25,437 bases of DNA, from positions 1 through 25,437 of the forward strand of contig JBIKVM010000017.1 of NCBI GenBank assembly GCA_044356825.1, read 5' to 3'. This DNA is from JAUREX01 sp044356825. GTDB lineage: Bacteria > Pseudomonadota > Alphaproteobacteria > Rhodobacterales > Rhodobacteraceae. Below the pieces are notes generated by a model. It saw only the letters and a list, made by a program, of their open reading frames with translations, was not told the DNA's origin and searched no databases. Of this stretch, positions 1 through 8,018 are shown piece by piece (position 1 is the stretch's first letter; each line of letters starts with the position of its first letter). A program made the translations under genes and the position numbers.

Positions 1-528
1 CGCGGGCCGCTCGCCCATCGCGGCGCGGCCGATCACCACCGACTCGAGCATGAGGCACGCGGCGTCGGGGGCGAGCGCGATCGCGGTCTCGCGCCGCAGA
101 TGGGCGCCCTCGAATAGGATCGTCTCCTGCGGCAGCCAGTCGAGCCGCGCCCCCGCCCCGACGGTTGCCCGCACCGAGACCTGCGCGGCCGCGCCCGTGC
201 TGCGATAGGCGCGCTCGGCCGTCTGGGTGGTGCCGACGGCGCGCGCGCCTGCCTCGAGGTCGAGCGCGACCGACAGGCTGTCGCCCCCCGTCAGCCCGCC
301 CGAGGTGTTGAGGAACACGACCTCGACCGGCCCGCCATGCACCCGCGGCAGGAAGGCCCGCGCCGAGCCCGATTGCGCAAGGCCCCTGAGCGCGGCCCGC
401 CCCGCCCCGGGCCCAAGCCGGACGGCGGCCGCGCCCCGGCTGCGCTGGAGTGTCGGCGGCACGGCGATGGGGTCGGCGGCATCCAGCATGGCGACTCGGG
501 AAAGCTGCAGAGATACCGCGCCGTCCAT
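1..528 (-). CDS. ureD: Urease accessory protein UreD, 5' part (runs off the left edge)
   Basis: UreD (UreH) helps load nickel into apo-urease, acting in the cytoplasm with UreF and UreG. Reading leftward on the minus strand, 176 codons are open to the window edge. The translation carries the UreD hallmarks in order: an RSRGAA segment near residue 30, FLPRVHGG, the NTSGGLTGGD core, TTQTAERAYRS, then LDWLPQETILFEGA and the ESVVIGR stretch. About 100 further residues, including the C-terminus, should lie outside the window. The start is uncertain. ATG at 528 and the in-frame ATG at 489 both give plausible N-termini, and neither has a clear Shine-Dalgarno sequence. It is divergent from xdhC. In this group ureD usually opens the ureDABCEFG operon, so the urease structural genes would be expected to the left; that is inference. 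Family assignment is very secure. Confidence 0.93.
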   Translation of the reverse strand, partial: MDGAVSLQLSRVAMLDAADPIAVPPTLQRSRGAAAVRLGPGAGRAALRGLAQSGSARAFLPRVHGGPVEVVFLNTSGGLTGGDSLSVALDLEAGARAVGTTQTAERAYRSTGAAAQVSVRATVGAGARLDWLPQETILFEGAHLRRETAIALAPDAACLMLESVVIGRAAMGERPA

Positions 529-610
529 CGCGGCAGAGTGCAATGCACGAAGCCGCGCGACGTGCTTTCGGGCTCAGCTGTCCGAAGTCTGTGCATAATT
601 TGTCGGCGAC

Positions 611-629
611 ATGCCTACGAATTAGGCAT
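611..629. promoter_or_regulatory. Perfect inverted repeat, candidate operator in the ureD/xdhC divergent spacer
   Basis: ATGCCTA (611-617) and TAGGCAT (623-629) are exact reverse complements around the 5-base spacer CGAAT. The element sits about 80 bases before the ureD start and 97 bases before the xdhC start, in the only AT-rich patch of this spacer. Dyads of this size and spacing are typical of dimeric regulators such as LysR or GntR family members. Which regulator binds, and which of the two genes it controls, cannot be told from the sequence. Confidence 0.5.
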
Positions 630-725
630 TTCAGGGTTAGACCGCTGGGGTTTTTGCGCCAGCGCGACTGCTTCACAACCCTCGGTGCGGGCGATAGCAT
701 CCAAGGGGTCGACTGGAGGAAGACC

Positions 726-1706
726 ATGGACGCATCCGCGCATGACCGCATCCCCGAGACTGCGCTCGGCTGGCACCACGCCGGGCGGGGCGCCGCCATC
801 GCGACCGTGGTCGAGACCTGGGGCTCGGCGCCGCGTCAGGCGGGCAGCCAGCTTGCCATCGCGGGCGACGGGACGATGGCGGGCTCGGTCTCGGGCGGCT
901 GCGTCGAGGGGGCGGTCGTCACCGAGGCGATGGAGGCGCTCGGCGACGGCAAGCCGCGCCTTCTGGATTTCGGCGTCTCGGACGAAAATGCCTTTGCCGT
1001 GGGGCTCGCCTGCGGCGGGCGCATCCGCGTGCTGGTCGAACCCGTGGGCGGGCAGATGCCCGAGGCGATGCTGGCCGAGCTGGTCGCCGCGCGCGCCGCG
1101 CGCCGGGCAGTGGCCGAGGTCGTGAACCTTGCCGACTGGTCGCGCCGTCTGGTGCCCGCCCCGGCCGAGGGCGCGATCGCGGCGCGCTTTCGCGCCGACC
1201 GCTCGGGCGTCGAGGGCGATGAGTTCGTCGCGATCCACAACCCGCCGCTGCGCCTCGTGGTCGTGGGGGCGGTGCATATCGCGCAGCCGCTCCTCATGAT
1301 GGCGCGCGCGGCGGGGTACGATTGCACGCTGATCGACCCGCGCGGGGCCTTCGGGTCCGAGGCGCGCTTTCCGGGCGAGACGATCCTCGACGACTGGCCC
1401 GACGAGGGGGTGATGAAGGCGGGCCTCGATCCGCGCGCGGCCCTCGTGACGCTGACGCATGACCCCAAGCTCGATGATCCGGCGCTGCGCGCGGCACTCG
1501 GGTCCGGGGCGTTCTACATCGGCTGCCTCGGCTCGACCCGCACCCATGCCCGGCGGGTGGAGCGGCTATCGGCAGCAGGTTTCGGGCCAGAGGCCATCGC
1601 GCGGCTGCACGCGCCCGTCGGCCTCGACATCGGCGCGCGCACGCCGCCCGAGATCGCGATCTCGATCATGGCCGAGATCACCCGGGTGCTGAGGCGCGGC
1701 GCATGA
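726..1706 (+). CDS. xdhC: XdhC/CoxI family molybdenum-enzyme maturation protein
   Basis: XdhC-family proteins bind molybdenum cofactor and help sulfurate it and insert it into xanthine dehydrogenase-type or CO dehydrogenase-type hydroxylases. The protein is about 326 residues with the usual two parts. The N-terminal XdhC/CoxI domain contains the conserved GSVSGGCVEG motif (Cys near residue 59) and an LACGGRI stretch. The C-terminal XdhC_C domain is Rossmann-like, with VVVGAVHIAQPLL near 180-190, LIDPRGAF, IGCLGSTRTHARR and the terminal PVGLDIGARTPPEIA motif. ATG at 726 is preferred because GGAGGA ends a few bases upstream. The reading frame is open further upstream, but that stretch does not resemble the family. 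The next gene starts inside its stop codon (ATGA), so the two form an operon. No target hydroxylase gene is in the window, so the enzyme served (xanthine dehydrogenase or a CoxL-type protein) is unknown. Confidence 0.93.
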   Translation: MDASAHDRIPETALGWHHAGRGAAIATVVETWGSAPRQAGSQLAIAGDGTMAGSVSGGCVEGAVVTEAMEALGDGKPRLLDFGVSDENAFAVGLACGGRIRVLVEPVGGQMPEAMLAELVAARAARRAVAEVVNLADWSRRLVPAPAEGAIAARFRADRSGVEGDEFVAIHNPPLRLVVVGAVHIAQPLLMMARAAGYDCTLIDPRGAFGSEARFPGETILDDWPDEGVMKAGLDPRAALVTLTHDPKLDDPALRAALGSGAFYIGCLGSTRTHARRVERLSAAGFGPEAIARLHAPVGLDIGARTPPEIAISIMAEITRVLRRGA

Positions 1707-2701
1707 GGTTCGGCCCCCTGCCGCTGGCGCAGGCCGCGGGCGCGATCCTCGCCCATTCGCACGACACGCCCGCGGGCGCCCTGCGCAAGGGCCATGTCCT
1801 TGCCCCCCCCGACATCGCGGCGCTGGCGCAGGCGGGCGTGGCCGAGGTGACGGTCGCGGCACTCGATCCGGGCGACATCGCCGAGGATGCGGCGGCCGTG
1901 CGCCTCGCGCAGGCCCTCGTGCCCGATCCGGCGGCGGCGGGGCTGGAACTGACCCCCCCGGTCAACGGGCGGGTGAACCTGCGCGCGACGCGCTTCGGCA
2001 TCCTCGGGATCGATGCCGGGCGGGTGCTGGCGCTGAACCGGATCGATCCCGCGCTCACGCTCGCCACCCTGCCGGCGCTGGCGCGCGTCTGGCCCGGCGC
2101 GCTGGTGGGCACGGCCAAGATCATCACCTATGCGGTGCCCGAGGCGGCGCTCGCGCAGGCCGAGGCGGCGGGGCGTGGCGCGGTGCGCGTCCATCCCGTC
2201 GTCCACCGCGACGCGGCGCTTGTCATGACCTTCGTGCCCGGCCAGGCCGAAAGCCTCGCGGCCAAGGGGCGCCGCTCGACCGCCGGGCGGCTGCGGGGCC
2301 TCGGCCTCGGGCTCGCCGAGACGCGCGAGGTCGCCCATGAGGTCGGCGCGCTGGCCGAGGCGCTCGGGCAGGTCGCGGGCGACATCGTGCTGATCCTGAC
2401 CGGATCGGCGACCTCGGACATGGGCGATGTCGCCCCCGAGGCGGTGCGCCGGGCGGGCGGAGCGGTCGCGCGCTTCGGCATCCCGGTCGATCCGGGGAAC
2501 CTTCTGTTCCACGGCAGCCTCGGGGGCAGGCCCGTCATCGGCCTGCCGGGCTGCGCGCGCTCGCCCGCGCTCAACGGCGCGGATTGGGTGCTCGAACGCA
2601 TCGCCTGCGGGCGCACGCCCACGCCCGAGGACATCGCCGCGATGGGGGTGGGGGGGCTCCTCAAGGAAAGCCCGATGCGCGGCCAGCCCCGCGAAGGCTG
2701 A
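1703..2701 (+). CDS. Molybdopterin-binding protein (MoeA/MogA-like)
   Basis: A 332-residue protein related to the molybdopterin-binding fold of MoeA/MogA/CinA. In this family the fold binds molybdopterin and serves cofactor handling; here it is translationally coupled to xdhC by a 4-base overlap. The C-terminal half carries the recognisable core: DIVLILTGSATSDMGD, a GGAVARFGIPVDPGNL strand-loop, and a Gly/Pro-rich GLPGCARSP loop matching the GxPG loop of MoeA-type proteins. The N-terminal 170 residues contain AGALRKGHVL, resembling the MoeA entry segment. It lacks the NTP-transferase (MocA/MobA) domain that some relatives carry. The likely role, by family and context, is handing molybdenum cofactor to the hydroxylase matured by XdhC. 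True MoeA seems unlikely because of the short length and divergent N-terminus. Confidence 0.88.
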   Translation: MRFGPLPLAQAAGAILAHSHDTPAGALRKGHVLAPPDIAALAQAGVAEVTVAALDPGDIAEDAAAVRLAQALVPDPAAAGLELTPPVNGRVNLRATRFGILGIDAGRVLALNRIDPALTLATLPALARVWPGALVGTAKIITYAVPEAALAQAEAAGRGAVRVHPVVHRDAALVMTFVPGQAESLAAKGRRSTAGRLRGLGLGLAETREVAHEVGALAEALGQVAGDIVLILTGSATSDMGDVAPEAVRRAGGAVARFGIPVDPGNLLFHGSLGGRPVIGLPGCARSPALNGADWVLERIACGRTPTPEDIAAMGVGGLLKESPMRGQPREG

Positions 2702-2704
2702 GGC

Positions 2705-5017
2705 CTAGTTCCGGGGCATGCGCAGCGTGATGTTCTGCCCGTCGCGGACATAGCGCAACTCGTCCGTGCCGATGGCGGCCACCTTGCCGCCGTCGAGCCG
2801 GTCGCCTACCTTGACCCTCCGGATCCGCCCGTCGACTTCGCGGATCAGCGCAGTGCGGTTGCGCTGGGTGCCCACGACCCCGATCAGGTTGAGCCGCCCC
2901 ATGTCGAGCCCACGAACAGTCGCCTCGTTCGCGACGACCTTCTCGGTCCCGGAGGGCGTCCGCACCGCAGGCGCATCCGAGACAACCGCCGGCGCACCGG
3001 GATCGACGCTGCGCTCGGGCGCCTTGAGCCCTGCCGGACGCTGCGGGGGGGGCGCGACGGGCAGCACGGCGACGACAGGCCGCTCGGGGGCTTTCAGCCC
3101 TGCCGGGCGCTCCGGCGGCGCAAACCCAAGGCGCGCCGTGGCGGTTTCGACCGCCGCCACCGGCGCGGTTGCCCCGGGTGCGGCAGTCTCGGCGGCTGCG
3201 GCTGCTGCCGAGGGCGGGCGCGCGGGCGGTGCGAAGGGCAGTGGCGCCACCGCGGCCGGGACCTCGGCGGGCGCCGCCGCCGCTGCCGGTGCGCCATCCG
3301 CCCCGATCGCCCCAGTTTCCGTCCGGGCCGGTGGGCTCTCGGGCGGTATCGCGACGGTGGCTTCGGGTGGAGCCCCTCGCGCCGGGCGGGGCGGCGGAGC
3401 AAAGGGCAGGGGTGCGAGGGCCGCGACGCCCGGCCCCACGCCGGTCGCCACCCCTGCGGAGGGGGCCGCAACCGCAGTCCGGGGTGCTGCTTCGGCTGCC
3501 GCGACCGCCGGTGCCGCTTCGGCCGGCGCTGCCGGCGCGGGGCGCGGGAGCGGCGGTGCGATGCGGCGGCGCTCTGCCGCTGCCTGCATCGCGGCCACAA
3601 CCCGCGGCGGCATTGGCGGTGCCATGAACGGACCCGCGGCCGAAGGCGCGGCCGACTGCTCCGGATCGGCGACCGTTACCGCCCCAGCCGGAGCGGTAGG
3701 GCCGGCCGTGGGCTGCGCCACCGCCGCAGGCTGCGCCGCAGGCGCGGTGGCTCCCGGCGCGAACCATCGCGGCAAGGGCGGCACCGGATCGGGCAGGCCC
3801 GCAAACAGCCGCGTTCCACCGGGCAGGACGACCCCTTCGGCCGTGGGTTGGATGATGCCCGCCCCGTCGAGGACATAGACCACGCCCGGCGGCGGCGGCG
3901 GCATACCGCGCACGACAGCCTCGGCGGGTGTCATCGCGCCGGCGGGTGGGGCCGGGGTTGCGGGCAGTTCGGGTTGCCCGCTCGCGCCGCCCCGACTTGT
4001 TCCGCGCGCGGTCGCAGCATCCGCTGCAGGCGCCACGGGGCCACGGGCACCCGTCGGCGCCGGTGCGGCTGCCCCGGCATCCTGCACGACCCGTCGGCCG
4101 CTCTCCCCGGCCCTGCCCGTTTGCGGCACCGGCTCGAGCGTCTCTGCGAAGGCCACCTGCATCGGCAGGACGGTTTCGGACGCGGTGGTGGCGGTCGGTT
4201 GTTCGGCGACGACGGGGCTGGGCATCGGGCCGGGTGCCTCGGTCCGGCTGGCGGCCGCATATCCGCCGCCGCGCGCGACAAGAGCCGCAAGCGCGATCGC
4301 TACGACAATCGCGGCTGCCGTCGCGCCGATTACGGTGCGGTTCCGGCTGCGCCGATCGAACGGCCGAGTTTGGCGGGCGAGGGCGCTCGTGATGCGCGAG
4401 ACGGCCTCGCGCCGACGCCACGGATCCGAAGCGATGACGGGGATATCCGCGGGTTCATTTCCGACACGGGGCAGTGGTGACGCGGCGAACTGCGGGAGCT
4501 GCGCGGGCCGTGCGAACTCGGCCACCCCGGCAAAGCCCGCAAGCCCCCGGCCGACGATGGCGCGCGGCCTCAGCCCGTGGGCGGCGAGGGTCGCCTCGGC
4601 AGCGACAAGTGTCTCGCGCGCCACGATCGCGACCTGACGGCGCGGTCCGGGCTGCGCTGCATCGGGGTCGGGCTGCCAGACGAAGACGAGTTCTCCCACC
4701 GGATAGGGCGTGAGCCCCTCGAGGGCGGCCGCGATCTGGACGCGCTCGCGCGCCTGACCCGGCCCCGGAGAATCGATTGCGAGCACCCGCACGAAGTCGG
4801 GCGGCAGCACGAGGTCGAAGGTCGCGGTGTCCGCAGCCCCTGTCGCGGCAGCAAGGCGCTGGAGGGTCGATGCGATCTCGGCAAGCGCGATGCCCGGATC
4901 GTCTTCGGGGTGGGACGTGTCGGCCAGCACATCAGCGCCGTCGGCTGTCGGTCCGCGCAGAACCATCCGGCAATCGCCGACTTCGAGCAGGAGGGGGGAA
5001 GATGTGGCCGCGGTCAT
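2705..5017 (-). CDS. Orphan single-pass membrane protein: GspL/PilM-like N-terminus, Pro/Ala linker, PilP/GspC-like C-terminus
   Basis: A 770-residue protein with three parts. Residues 1-225 are soluble and resemble the actin-like cytoplasmic part of GspL/PilM: an LLLEVGD start, a VLPPDFVRVL segment near 70-80, and ALEGLTPYPVGELVFVW near 98-114. A hydrophobic helix at about 228-248 follows a basic stretch (DRRSRNR), so the remainder should be periplasmic. From about 255 to 685 the chain is a low-complexity Pro/Ala linker with repeats: three PLPFAPP/LGFAPP-type units and two RPAGLKAPER copies. The last 80 residues form a compact domain (GLDMGRLNLIGVVGT, KVGDRLDGGKVAAIG, LRMPRN at the end) typical of PilP/GspC homology regions. 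Such domains connect inner-membrane assembly platforms to the outer-membrane secretin. No other pilus or type II secretion gene is in the window, so its partner is unknown. Domain calls rest on motif resemblance only. The linker makes such proteins prone to spurious initiation-factor-type annotations. Confidence 0.8.
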   Translation of the reverse strand: MTAATSSPLLLEVGDCRMVLRGPTADGADVLADTSHPEDDPGIALAEIASTLQRLAAATGAADTATFDLVLPPDFVRVLAIDSPGPGQARERVQIAAALEGLTPYPVGELVFVWQPDPDAAQPGPRRQVAIVARETLVAAEATLAAHGLRPRAIVGRGLAGFAGVAEFARPAQLPQFAASPLPRVGNEPADIPVIASDPWRRREAVSRITSALARQTRPFDRRSRNRTVIGATAAAIVVAIALAALVARGGGYAAASRTEAPGPMPSPVVAEQPTATTASETVLPMQVAFAETLEPVPQTGRAGESGRRVVQDAGAAAPAPTGARGPVAPAADAATARGTSRGGASGQPELPATPAPPAGAMTPAEAVVRGMPPPPPGVVYVLDGAGIIQPTAEGVVLPGGTRLFAGLPDPVPPLPRWFAPGATAPAAQPAAVAQPTAGPTAPAGAVTVADPEQSAAPSAAGPFMAPPMPPRVVAAMQAAAERRRIAPPLPRPAPAAPAEAAPAVAAAEAAPRTAVAAPSAGVATGVGPGVAALAPLPFAPPPRPARGAPPEATVAIPPESPPARTETGAIGADGAPAAAAAPAEVPAAVAPLPFAPPARPPSAAAAAAETAAPGATAPVAAVETATARLGFAPPERPAGLKAPERPVVAVLPVAPPPQRPAGLKAPERSVDPGAPAVVSDAPAVRTPSGTEKVVANEATVRGLDMGRLNLIGVVGTQRNRTALIREVDGRIRRVKVGDRLDGGKVAAIGTDELRYVRDGQNITLRMPRN

Positions 5018-5109
5018 GTCCGATTCCTATCAGACGCCCGCGCCGGAGGGGAGTCGGCAGCAGTGCCTGCGGGTGGATCCTTGCCGATCACATCGCCGGC
5101 ACTGCCTGC

Positions 5110-5532
5110 TCAGAGACGGCGCACCATGTCGCGGTGTACGATGCCTGCGTCGAGGTATTCGGAACCCTCGGCGACGAAGCCGAGACGGGCATAGAAGCCC
5201 AGCGCATGCACCTGCGCCCCGAGGCGGACGGCGCCAATCCCGCCCCGGCCGAGGAAATCGGCAACCGCGGCCTCGATCAACGCCTTGCCGATGCCGCGCC
5301 CGCGCCAGTCGGGCAGGACGCACACGCGCCCCACCTTGCCCTCCCGCCCCCTGACCAGTAGCCGCGCGCAACCGACCGGATACCCATCCGCGCGCGCGAG
5401 CAGATGCACCGCCTCGCCGTCGCGGCCATCGACCTCGTCGGCCTCGCTTACGCCCTGCTCTTCGATGAAGACGCGCCGGCGTAGGGCGAGGCAGGCGGCA
5501 AGATCCGCGGTGCGGCCGACCACGGGGGTCAT
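5110..5532 (-). CDS. GNAT family N-acetyltransferase
   Basis: A 140-residue single-domain GNAT protein that should transfer acetyl from acetyl-CoA to an amine of unknown identity. The acetyl-CoA pyrophosphate-binding motif A is clear: VCVLPDWRGRGIGKALIEA, with the R-G-x-G-I-G loop. The N-terminal RRVFIEEQGVSEADEVDGRD segment and the closing LGFYARLGFVAEGSEY match small ElaA/YjcF-like GNAT enzymes. The start at 5532 overlaps the dapE stop (ATGA), so it is translated from the dapE message. An earlier in-frame start would lie inside dapE and lacks family resemblance. The pairing with dapE does not prove a role in the lysine pathway. Confidence 0.9.
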   Translation of the reverse strand: MTPVVGRTADLAACLALRRRVFIEEQGVSEADEVDGRDGEAVHLLARADGYPVGCARLLVRGREGKVGRVCVLPDWRGRGIGKALIEAAVADFLGRGGIGAVRLGAQVHALGFYARLGFVAEGSEYLDAGIVHRDMVRRL

Positions 5533-6680
5533 GCGAAGAATGCCTTCAGGATGCGCCCGTAGATCGCCTTGAGCGCGTGGATGTCCGCGACGGCTACCGA
5601 TTCGTCGACCTTGTGCATGGTCTGGCCGACGATGCCGAATTCGACGACCGGGCAATGGGCACGGATGAAGCGCGCATCCGACGTCCCGCCCGAAGTCGAA
5701 AGCCGGGCCGCGATCCCGGTTTCCGCGAGGATCGCCTTCGCGACCAGATCGCTGAGAGTCCCGGGCGGGGTCAGGAACGACTCGCCCGAGATGGTCGTCG
5801 CGATGTCGAACTGCGCCCCCGTCGCCGCTGCGACCTCGGCCGCGCGCGCACGCAGCATCGCCTCGAGGCCCGCGCCGGTGTGATGGTCGTTGAAGCGGAT
5901 ATTCAGGGTCGCCGACACCTCGGCCGGGATCACGTTCGAGGCCGGATTGCCAGTGTCGATCGTGGTGATGGCAAGGGTCGAGGGATCGAAATCGGCGCTG
6001 CCCGCATCAAGCGGGGCGGCGAGCAACCTGTCGAGATAGGCCACCAGCCCGTGCAGGGGGTTGACCGCGCGCTCGGGATAGGCGGCGTGGCCCTGAACGC
6101 CCCTCACCCGGATCTTCGCCGTGATCGACCCGCGCCGGCCGATCTTGATCGTGTCGCCCAGACGTTCGGGGCAGGTCGGTTCGCCCACGATGCACGCATC
6201 CATACGCTCGCCCGCGCCGGCCATCCAGTCGAGGATGGCGCGCGTACCGTCGGTTGCGGGCCCTTCCTCGTCGCTCGTCAGCGTCACGACGATCGCGCCC
6301 TGCGGCGGATCGACTCGCACCAGATCGATCGCAGCCGCAACGAAGGCCGCGACGCCCGACTTCATGTCGGCTGCCCCCCGACCCCAGAGGTTCCCGTCGC
6401 GCACGACCCCGCCGAACGGATCATCGGTCCACAGCGACCGCTCGCCGGGGGGGACGACGTCGACATGGCCGTTGAACCCGATCACCGGCCCCGCCGCCGC
6501 CGCACCCCAGCGCGCGAAGAGGTTCGCGACCCCGCCACGGTCCACCCGCGTGCAAGTGAAATCCGCCGCGCGCAGGAGCGCCTCGATCAACTCGAGCGCG
6601 CCGGCCGAGGCCGGGGTGACGGAGGGGCAGCGGACGAGTCGCGCCGTCAGATCGACAGGATCGATGGGGGTTCGGGTCAT
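5529..6680 (-). CDS. dapE: Succinyl-diaminopimelate desuccinylase
   Basis: DapE hydrolyses N-succinyl-LL-2,6-diaminopimelate to LL-diaminopimelate and succinate in the lysine and peptidoglycan pathway. The 383-residue M20-family dizinc peptidase shows all metal-site motifs: GFNGHVDVVPPG (His72, Asp74), WGRGAADMKSG (Asp105) and TSDEEGPA (catalytic Glu138, metal Glu139). The WTDDPFGG and GRRGSITAKI segments and the TSGGTSDARF and VEFGIVGQTMHKVDE motifs near the C-terminus separate DapE from ArgE and aminoacylase relatives. ATG at 6680 is chosen because GGAGG lies 5 bases before it. A GTG at 6692 is in frame but would swallow that ribosome site. It is the first gene of an operon with the GNAT gene and divergent from the aminotransferase. 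Confidence 0.95.
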   Translation of the reverse strand: MTRTPIDPVDLTARLVRCPSVTPASAGALELIEALLRAADFTCTRVDRGGVANLFARWGAAAAGPVIGFNGHVDVVPPGERSLWTDDPFGGVVRDGNLWGRGAADMKSGVAAFVAAAIDLVRVDPPQGAIVVTLTSDEEGPATDGTRAILDWMAGAGERMDACIVGEPTCPERLGDTIKIGRRGSITAKIRVRGVQGHAAYPERAVNPLHGLVAYLDRLLAAPLDAGSADFDPSTLAITTIDTGNPASNVIPAEVSATLNIRFNDHHTGAGLEAMLRARAAEVAAATGAQFDIATTISGESFLTPPGTLSDLVAKAILAETGIAARLSTSGGTSDARFIRAHCPVVEFGIVGQTMHKVDESVAVADIHALKAIYGRILKAFFA

Positions 6681-6811
6681 GGCGGCCTCCACGGACTGCG
6701 CCGTCTCTAGCGCGCCCCGCCGCGCGATGCCACCCGTGCCGCGCCGGATTGACCCGGCCGGCGCTTGGGCTTAGCCAGCGACGGTCAGGCACGCGCGGAA
6801 GGAGGGCAGCC

Positions 6812-8011
6812 ATGTACTCGGGGTCCGGTCGTATGTATCTCGCGATTCCGGGCCCGTCGGTCATGCCCGACCGGGTGCTTGCGGCCATGCATCGTCCCGC
6901 CCCGAACATCTACGGCGGCGAACTGGTCGAGATGATGCCCGGGCTGATCGCCGACCTCAAGGCGGTGGCGGGCACCCGCGATCACGTCGCGATCTACATC
7001 GGCAACGGCCACGCCGCGTGGGAGGCCGCCAACACCAACATCTTCAGCCCCGGCGACCGCGCCCTCGCTCTTGTCACCGGGCGCTTCGGCGAGGCCTGGG
7101 CGGCAACGGCTGCGGCCCTCGGGGTCGAGGTGCAGGCGCTCGATTTCGGGCGAACGGGGCCTGTCGAACCCGCGCAGGTCGAAGCGGCGCTGCGCGCCGA
7201 TCGCGACCGCTTGATCCGGGTCGTGCTGCTCACCCATGTCGATACGGCCACATCGGTGCGCAACGATGTCGCGGCGGTGCGCGCCGCGATCGATGCCGCG
7301 GGCCATCCCGCGCTGCTGGCGGTCGATTGCATTGCCTCGCTTGGCTGCGACGACTTCCGCATGGATGCATGGGGCGTCGATGTCATGGTCGCAGCAAGCC
7401 AGAAGGGTTTGATGACCCCCCCGGGGCTGGCCTTCGTCTGGGCGAGCGACAAGGCGCTGAGGGCGGGCGCCACGGCCGCGCGCCGCACCCCCTATTGGGA
7501 CTGGACGCAGCGTGTCGTCCCGACCGAGTTCTGGCAGTATTTCGGCGGCACCGCGCCCACCCACCACCTCTTTGGCCTGCGCGAGGCGCTGGGCATGATC
7601 CTGCGCGACGAGGGGCTCGAGGCCGTACTCGCGCGGCACGCCCTGATCGCGCGCGCTGTTTGGTCGGCAATCGAGGCCTGGGGCGAAGGCGGGACGTTGC
7701 GCTGCAACATCGCGCCCCGAGCCCATCGTAGCCACGCGGTGACGGCGCTTCGCATCGCGACGCCAGATGGTGACCGGTTGCGGCAGTGGTGCGAAGCCGA
7801 GGCGGGCCTGACGCTCGGGATCGGGCTTGGCATGGCGCCGCCTGGCAGCCCGGAGGCGGGCGGCTTCTTCCGCATCGGCCACATGGGGCATGTGAACGCG
7901 GCCATGATCCTCGGCGCGCTCGCCACCATCGAGGCCGGGATGACCGCGCTCGGGATCGCGCACGGGCCGGGCGGGGCGGCTGCGGCGGCACGCGCGATCG
8001 CGGCGGGCTGA
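6812..8011 (+). CDS. Class V PLP aminotransferase, serine/alanine-glyoxylate type
   Basis: A 399-residue PLP enzyme of the SgaA/AgxT/PucG group, which typically transfers the amino group of serine or alanine to glyoxylate; ureidoglycine-glyoxylate aminotransferase (PucG) is a close relative. The N-terminal IPGPSVMPDRVL segment is the usual substrate-loop start. IYIGNGHAAWEAA is the PLP-phosphate region, HVDTATSV replaces the usual HNETSTG, VDCIASLG supplies the ring-binding Asp (about 172), and AASQKGLMTPPG contains the Schiff-base Lys (about 198). The QYFGGTAPTHHLFGLREAL stretch matches the family's YxxTxP-type motif. ATG at 6812 has GGAGG about 7 bases upstream; earlier starts add a non-conserved Arg-rich tail. 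No purine-catabolism or serine-cycle neighbour is present to decide the substrate. Confidence 0.88.
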   Translation: MYSGSGRMYLAIPGPSVMPDRVLAAMHRPAPNIYGGELVEMMPGLIADLKAVAGTRDHVAIYIGNGHAAWEAANTNIFSPGDRALALVTGRFGEAWAATAAALGVEVQALDFGRTGPVEPAQVEAALRADRDRLIRVVLLTHVDTATSVRNDVAAVRAAIDAAGHPALLAVDCIASLGCDDFRMDAWGVDVMVAASQKGLMTPPGLAFVWASDKALRAGATAARRTPYWDWTQRVVPTEFWQYFGGTAPTHHLFGLREALGMILRDEGLEAVLARHALIARAVWSAIEAWGEGGTLRCNIAPRAHRSHAVTALRIATPDGDRLRQWCEAEAGLTLGIGLGMAPPGSPEAGGFFRIGHMGHVNAAMILGALATIEAGMTALGIAHGPGGAAAAARAIAAG

Positions 8012-8018
8012 GCGCGCC

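Noticed and set aside
2661..4421. Long open frame on the minus strand (586 codons) inside the GspL/PilP-like gene
   Set aside because: It is an Arg/Gly-rich frame shadow of the Pro/Ala linker gene in another phase, without domain resemblance; the 2705-5017 frame has ordered ends and a membrane helix.
5060..5105. GCAGTGCC/GGCACTGC pair between the GNAT gene and the GspL/PilP-like gene as a terminator
   Set aside because: Only 8 base pairs with a 30-base loop and no T-run; too weak to call.
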